DNA of 9,381 bases. It comes from Deltaproteobacteria bacterium. Lineage in GTDB: Bacteria; Myxococcota; B64-G9. Numbering within the stretch: position 1 is the stretch's first letter; every line of letters begins with the position of its first letter. A model generated the notes under the pieces. It made no database searches. It was not told the DNA's origin and saw only the letters and a list, made by a program, of their open reading frames with translations. The DNA lies in the NCBI GenBank assembly GCA_003647095.1, contig QMME01000136.1, positions 1 to 9,381 of the forward strand, in the 5' to 3' direction. This document shows positions 6,309-9,381 of the stretch, in pieces. A program made the translations under genes and the position numbers.

Positions 6309-8378
6309 TCAGTTGCAGTCGAACAGTTCCTGGGCCCTTACCCACACCCGGGTTCCCACCTGCCGGGCGTCCTCGCGGCAGCTACGAACAACCACCTGGT
6401 AGCGCTTTCCCTGTCTTTTCTCCACCCGGCCCCGGTAGACACACCCGGCAGAGCAATCCCAGCGGACGCAGTCGCCCGCCTGCCAGCCCCGGTTGATGCG
6501 TTCCTGTCGCTGCTGCCGGCGCTGCTGGCGCAACCGTTCGGCCTCCTGGCTGGCCTGTTGCCGCATGCGCGCCCAGGCCTGGGCCTGGCGTACCCGCAAG
6601 CTGCAGGCACCGTCCTGGCAGGCCAGCCACACCAGCAATCCCGGCGGGCGGCCGAAGGCCACTTCACCGTTGCCGGAACCCAGCAGCAGGTTGGCCTCTC
6701 GACGCGTGTGGCGCCGCGGGTAGCGACGCAGCAGGAAACGGTAGACGGCGGGCAGCTTCTCTCCCACGTATACATTGCACAGGTCCACTCCCGCCAGACG
6801 TCCTTCCAGGATGCGGGCCACCACCTCGTAACCCCCGTGCGGCCCATCCTCCTCGAACACCCGGCAAGGTTCGTCGGGATCGAGACTGCAACGACAGTCG
6901 GACCCGGCGTCACTGCCCTGCTTCCACCTGCCGGCAAAAGTTCCCCGGCCGGGCCAGTTGGCCATGTCCTTGCCGAAGGGCAGGGTCCTTATGGCCTCAT
7001 CCCACTCCAGGAAGAAGGTCAATCCCTTCAGTGCCCGGCGTTCCAGGCGGTCCTCGCGCTCGTTGCGCAGTCTCTCGGCGATCTGCTGCAATCGCTGGCG
7101 CACGGCCAGCGTCTCCATCCCCGGGGGCAATGCCGGCTCGCATTCCTGCAGGACCTGCTCAACTTGCTTCATCTTCTCCAGGTCGGCTACCTTCTCCCGG
7201 CCCAGCAGGCGCAGGCAATGGCGTCCGAATGTTTCTTCCACCTGCCGGCCCTGGGCCAGCCCGGGGAACCGCTCCCGCAGCAGGCGCACCTCGCTGCCCA
7301 GATCCTGCAGCTGTGCCAGCCCGGCAGGATGGACCGCCAGCAGGTGCTCCACCCAGCGTGACACGAAACGCAGTTCCAGTTCCGGGTAGAAGCGGGAACG
7401 GGGAAAACGCTGCAGGAAAGCGATGAAATCCCGGCGCACGGAAGGAAAGGGTTGCTTCTGGTCGTCGAGGCGGTTGAGGCGATCGCGCCAGGCCAACTCC
7501 AGGGCCTGTTGCAGAAAGTGCTCCACCACGGGCAGGTGCCCCCCGGCGGCCTGCCGCAGCTTGGCCAGTCGCTCGTCGATGGCGGCAACGTTGGCGGCGC
7601 TGGGTTCGAGCCGCCCCAGCCACTTCCACCAGGACCGGGCCAGGACCTTCTGCATCCCGACCAGTCTGCTACTGCCGGGAAAAGCGCTGCCGAACTCGGC
7701 CAGTTGGCGGGTTACCTCCTGCAACTGCCGGGCCAGCCCGGCCGTATCCGGGGCCAACCCGCGCACCGCCGCCAGTACCGGCTCCAGGGCCGCCGCCCAG
7801 CCCCGGGCCAGGCGCCGGCGCAGCTTTTCCAGGCTTTCCCTCTCCGGCTGCAGCCGCGACAGCTTCTGCAGGTAACGCCACAGCTGCCGGGCGGCTGCCA
7901 GCGAGTCCACGGGCAGGGAGGCCAGGACATCGCTCAGCCGGGCCACGGCGGCATCGTCCAGAATCACCTCGAGTCCACCGGCGACGTGCCACAGCGTGGT
8001 GTCGATGATGCGCCCCTCCTGTTCGCCCTGCCCCGCCACCCGGGCCCGCCTCCCGGCCACGGTCACGTCGTGGAAACGTCCGCTTCCCGCCAGCCGGGTG
8101 GCAGTGGCGGGAGCGAAACCATAATCGGTAAGCTGCTTGGCGGCCAGTGCCACCAGCTTGCCGACCAGGTAGCGGCGGGCATCCTTCTCGCCGGCCAGCA
8201 GCAGGTTCTTTTCATCCACCCGTACCCGGATGACCCGGGCGGCGACAGGCTTTGCCGCCGTCCCGGCGCCCGCCGGAGTGACGGGCTTTTCCGGGCGGGT
8301 GCCCGCCTCCGGCCCGCTGCAGGCGGCCAGCGCCAACAGCAGCACAGTGAACAGACCCAGCCGTGCCCGGCCAGCCAT
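6309..8378 (-). CDS. Cysteine-rich predicted lipoprotein of unknown function
   Basis: I do not recognise this 689-residue protein. It has a short lipoprotein signal peptide ending LAAC, with lipidated C20 and S21 next, suggesting the outer membrane. A Pro/Ala/Lys linker runs to about 45. A small domain (about 48-140, starting IRVRVDEKNLLLAGEK) is followed by a long, mainly helical and charged region (about 150-470). The last 200 residues are different. They hold eleven cysteines (DCRCSLDPDEPC, DLC, ACQDGAC, DCVRWDCSAGC, SC, DCN), then a Gln/Arg coiled-coil-like stretch (about 595-628) and an SH3/Tudor-like basic beta end (about 629-689, GDCVRWDC to WVRAQELFDCN). Disulfide bonding after export is likely. 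The ATG at 8378 has GGAGG seven bases upstream. It is the first gene of the leftward cluster and is divergent from another predicted lipoprotein. A structural or binding role in the envelope is the most that can be inferred. Confidence 0.88.
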   Translation of the reverse strand: MAGRARLGLFTVLLLALAACSGPEAGTRPEKPVTPAGAGTAAKPVAARVIRVRVDEKNLLLAGEKDARRYLVGKLVALAAKQLTDYGFAPATATRLAGSGRFHDVTVAGRRARVAGQGEQEGRIIDTTLWHVAGGLEVILDDAAVARLSDVLASLPVDSLAAARQLWRYLQKLSRLQPERESLEKLRRRLARGWAAALEPVLAAVRGLAPDTAGLARQLQEVTRQLAEFGSAFPGSSRLVGMQKVLARSWWKWLGRLEPSAANVAAIDERLAKLRQAAGGHLPVVEHFLQQALELAWRDRLNRLDDQKQPFPSVRRDFIAFLQRFPRSRFYPELELRFVSRWVEHLLAVHPAGLAQLQDLGSEVRLLRERFPGLAQGRQVEETFGRHCLRLLGREKVADLEKMKQVEQVLQECEPALPPGMETLAVRQRLQQIAERLRNEREDRLERRALKGLTFFLEWDEAIRTLPFGKDMANWPGRGTFAGRWKQGSDAGSDCRCSLDPDEPCRVFEEDGPHGGYEVVARILEGRLAGVDLCNVYVGEKLPAVYRFLLRRYPRRHTRREANLLLGSGNGEVAFGRPPGLLVWLACQDGACSLRVRQAQAWARMRQQASQEAERLRQQRRQQRQERINRGWQAGDCVRWDCSAGCVYRGRVEKRQGKRYQVVVRSCREDARQVGTRVWVRAQELFDCN

Positions 8379-8405
8379 GGCTTCACCTCCCTGTGATATG
8401 CCCGG

Positions 8406-8434
8406 AGCATACCCCCTGGCCCCGGTGGGAACAA
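8406..8434 (-). promoter_or_regulatory. Weak candidate promoter for the leftward envelope gene cluster
   Basis: On the minus strand TTGTTC (8434-8429) and TATGCT (8411-8406) are separated by 17 bases. The matches to sigma-70 consensus are three of six and four of six. It would start transcription about 20 bases before the Shine-Dalgarno-preceded ATG at 8378. The position is right for the first gene of the cluster, but the match is modest. Confidence 0.3.
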
Positions 8435-8439
8435 GCAGA

Positions 8440-8468
8440 TTGACATGGCCACGACATGGATGTTGAAT
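8440..8468 (+). promoter_or_regulatory. Sigma-70-type promoter for the divergent lipoprotein gene
   Basis: A perfect TTGACA (8440-8445) is followed after exactly 17 bases by TTGAAT (8463-8468), four of six matches to TATAAT. Transcription would begin near 8475, giving a leader of about 29 bases that contains the Shine-Dalgarno. Its -35 box lies five bases from the -35-like box of the opposing candidate promoter, so the two could share regulators or compete for polymerase. Confidence 0.6.
8442..8459. repeat. Direct repeat GACATGG with 11-base period inside the promoter spacer
   Basis: GACATGG occurs at 8442-8448 and again at 8453-8459. The copies are 11 bases apart start to start, about one helical turn, and lie between the -35 and -10 of the plus-strand promoter. 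This geometry fits two half-sites for a regulator bound on one face of the DNA. No known operator is recognised and a seven-base repeat can arise by chance. Confidence 0.35.
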
Positions 8469-8503
8469 GAGGCCACCACAAACCAGGCAAGGAGGACGCC
8501 ATC

Positions 8504-9286
8504 ATGTCGAGACGCTTGTGCAGGGGTAGCCGGATCCTGGCGCTGCTGGCCGTTCTGGCCACGGCGCCCACCTTTCAGGGTTGTTTCATTCTCGATGCCG
8601 CTGTCGACCAGGCCGCTGCCGAGACCGGCAACGCCATCGCCGCCAGCATGACCGCCAGTATACGCGGGCCCATGCTCAAGGGCTACGCCCTGGGCCTGTT
8701 CGCCGCCTACTTCTGGGCCGGCGGTTTCTGGCTGGCGCAGCAGCCCTACCAGCCCGGCGAGTGGACCATGTGGCAGCATACCGTTGTCGACGGCGGCGAA
8801 AACCGGGCCCAGCAGCCGCTCAAGGTGGAGAAGGCCTTCCTGCACCGCAACGCGGACGGCTCCGAGTGGTGGCGCATCAAGGCCTTCGGGGAAAACGCCG
8901 AGGACATCATCGTACTGGAGGCCCTGTTTTCCGCCGACCATACCCAGATCGTCCGCCTGCTGGCCCGCGTCGGCCAGGACCCGGTCAGCCAGGTGGAGTT
9001 CGCCGAGGGCGAGAACGCCATCCCCTCTCCCAACACCATGACCGACGAGTGGATCAACTCCCACCTGGCCGGCGAGGTCCAGCTGGCCACCGGCACCCTG
9101 CAGGTATCGGCACGGCACATCCGTTTCACCAGCGCCGACGGCTCCAGCGAGGCCAACTTCTACCTCGCCCCCGGGGTGCCCGGCGGCCTGGTCAAGTACG
9201 AGTTCACCAGCTCCGACGGCAGCCGCTACACGGTCGCCATGATCGGCCACGGCAACGGCGCCGCCACCGAGCTGGGTGCCTACTGA
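8504..9286 (+). CDS. Predicted outer-membrane lipoprotein of unknown function
   Basis: I do not recognise this 260-residue protein. A strongly basic N-terminus (SRRLCRGSR) and hydrophobic core (about 11-21) lead to FQGC, a slightly atypical lipobox, with C27 as the likely lipid-bearing residue. Next come an Ala-rich helical piece (about 30-52), a small hydrophobic Gly/Ala/aromatic patch (about 57-78, GYALGLFAAYFWAGGFW) and a beta-rich domain to the end. That domain has recurring patterns such as WTMWQHTVVDGG, EWWRIKAFGE, ARHIRFTSADGSS and LVKYEFTSSDGSRYTVAMIG, which suggest a soluble beta-sandwich or barrel. The start is well supported by AAGGAGG eight bases upstream (8489-8495) and by a good promoter. 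It is transcribed away from the leftward cluster and converges with another gene at its 3' end. The long antisense frame opposite it lacks such signals. Function is unknown. Confidence 0.87.
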   Translation: MSRRLCRGSRILALLAVLATAPTFQGCFILDAAVDQAAAETGNAIAASMTASIRGPMLKGYALGLFAAYFWAGGFWLAQQPYQPGEWTMWQHTVVDGGENRAQQPLKVEKAFLHRNADGSEWWRIKAFGENAEDIIVLEALFSADHTQIVRLLARVGQDPVSQVEFAEGENAIPSPNTMTDEWINSHLAGEVQLATGTLQVSARHIRFTSADGSSEANFYLAPGVPGGLVKYEFTSSDGSRYTVAMIGHGNGAATELGAY

Positions 9287-9381
9287 AGACCCGGGGACTC
9301 CGGCGCTCCTTTCCCCCCGGCGCCCTGGCGGCGGCGTTTCCGCCAGCCCCGGCCCAGGCCCAGCAGCACAACCAGGGCACA
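9280..9381 (-). CDS. C-terminus of a membrane-anchored protein (partial, 5' part outside window)
   Basis: On the minus strand a frame runs from the window edge through 33 codons to a TAG at 9282-9280. The visible end reads as a hydrophobic segment (CALVVLLGLGRGW), a positively charged cluster (RKRRRQ) and a Gly/Pro-rich tail ending SPGLQ. This hydrophobic-then-basic order is the usual end of a membrane-anchored protein and resembles C-terminal sorting signals of the GlyGly-CTERM kind. The 14 residues after the arginines are longer than usual for those signals. The stop lies inside the last codons of the plus-strand lipoprotein gene, so the two genes would be convergent with a seven-base overlap. 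With only 33 codons visible, a chance open frame in GC-rich DNA cannot be excluded. Confidence 0.45.
   Translation of the reverse strand, partial: CALVVLLGLGRGWRKRRRQGAGGKGAPESPGLQ
9325..9346. repeat. Short inverted repeat downstream of the plus-strand lipoprotein gene
   Basis: CTGGCGG (9325-9331) and CCGCCAG (9340-9346) form a perfect seven-base-pair stem with an eight-base loop, about 40 bases after the plus-strand stop. There is no T-run on either side, so it is not a clear intrinsic terminator. It also lies inside the arginine-rich codons of the probable leftward gene. Confidence 0.3.

Noticed and set aside
6063..8396. Long plus-strand frames of 432 and 314 codons
   Set aside because: Both are antisense shadows of the nucleotidase and cysteine-rich lipoprotein genes, and both lack start signals or motifs.
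8440..8470. A sigma-54 (-24/-12) promoter for the divergent gene
   Set aside because: Although a sigma-54 activator is encoded nearby, I found no GG-N10-GC pair with the required spacing. The same bases fit a sigma-70 promoter well.
8063..9250. A 395-codon open frame on the minus strand opposite the plus-strand lipoprotein
   Set aside because: It covers both the divergent promoter region and the start of the 689-residue lipoprotein in another frame, and has no signal or domain. The plus gene has AAGGAGG, a promoter and a lipoprotein signal.
9325..9346. A bidirectional intrinsic terminator
   Set aside because: The seven-base-pair stem lacks a T-run on both sides and lies within probable coding sequence, so it is listed only as an inverted repeat.

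Overview
The window is GC-rich (well above 60% by eye) and almost fully coding. It looks like the chromosome of a high-GC Gammaproteobacterium, perhaps a Chromatiales-type or similar environmental lineage. This rests on the GcvR-type double-ACT protein next to an NtrC-family regulator, the Gram-negative lipoprotein and signal-peptide types, and the codon bias. It is an inference, because no rRNA or other taxonomic marker is present. I see no tRNA, rRNA, CRISPR array, transposase or integrase, and no gap longer than 300 bases without a gene.

Layout. Six genes run leftward on the minus strand from 8378 to beyond base 1: (A) a 689-residue cysteine-rich lipoprotein of unknown function; (B) an exported 5'-nucleotidase/UshA-type metallophosphoesterase; (C) a 685-residue heme lipoprotein resembling the alpha subunit of hydrazine synthase (HzsA-related); (D) an exported HEAT-repeat protein; (E) a GcvR-type double-ACT protein; (F) the N-terminal 355 residues of a sigma-54-dependent response regulator, cut by the window edge. 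B and C overlap by 23 bases, and C and D overlap by four bases (ATGA). A-B and D-E are separated by about 75 bases, and E-F by 13. A perfect TTGACA box in front of E suggests that E and F also have their own promoter.

On the plus strand, a 260-residue predicted lipoprotein (8504-9286) is transcribed divergently from A. The 125-base divergent spacer holds a good plus-strand promoter (TTGACA, 17 bases, TTGAAT), a weaker minus-strand promoter, and a GACATGG direct repeat with an 11-base period inside the plus promoter. The last 100 bases probably encode the C-terminus of another leftward gene, a membrane segment followed by an arginine-rich tail, which converges on and slightly overlaps the plus-strand gene.

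Functional reading. A, B, C and D are all predicted to be exported: two lipoproteins, one periplasmic enzyme and one periplasmic scaffold. They form a plausible envelope module built around an orphan HzsA-like c-type heme protein. No HzsB or HzsC homologue is present and the known HzsA active-site tyrosine position is not conserved, so hydrazine synthesis is not supported. The role of the module is unknown and it is the most interesting part of the window. E and F look like an ordinary regulatory pair that may or may not be connected to it.
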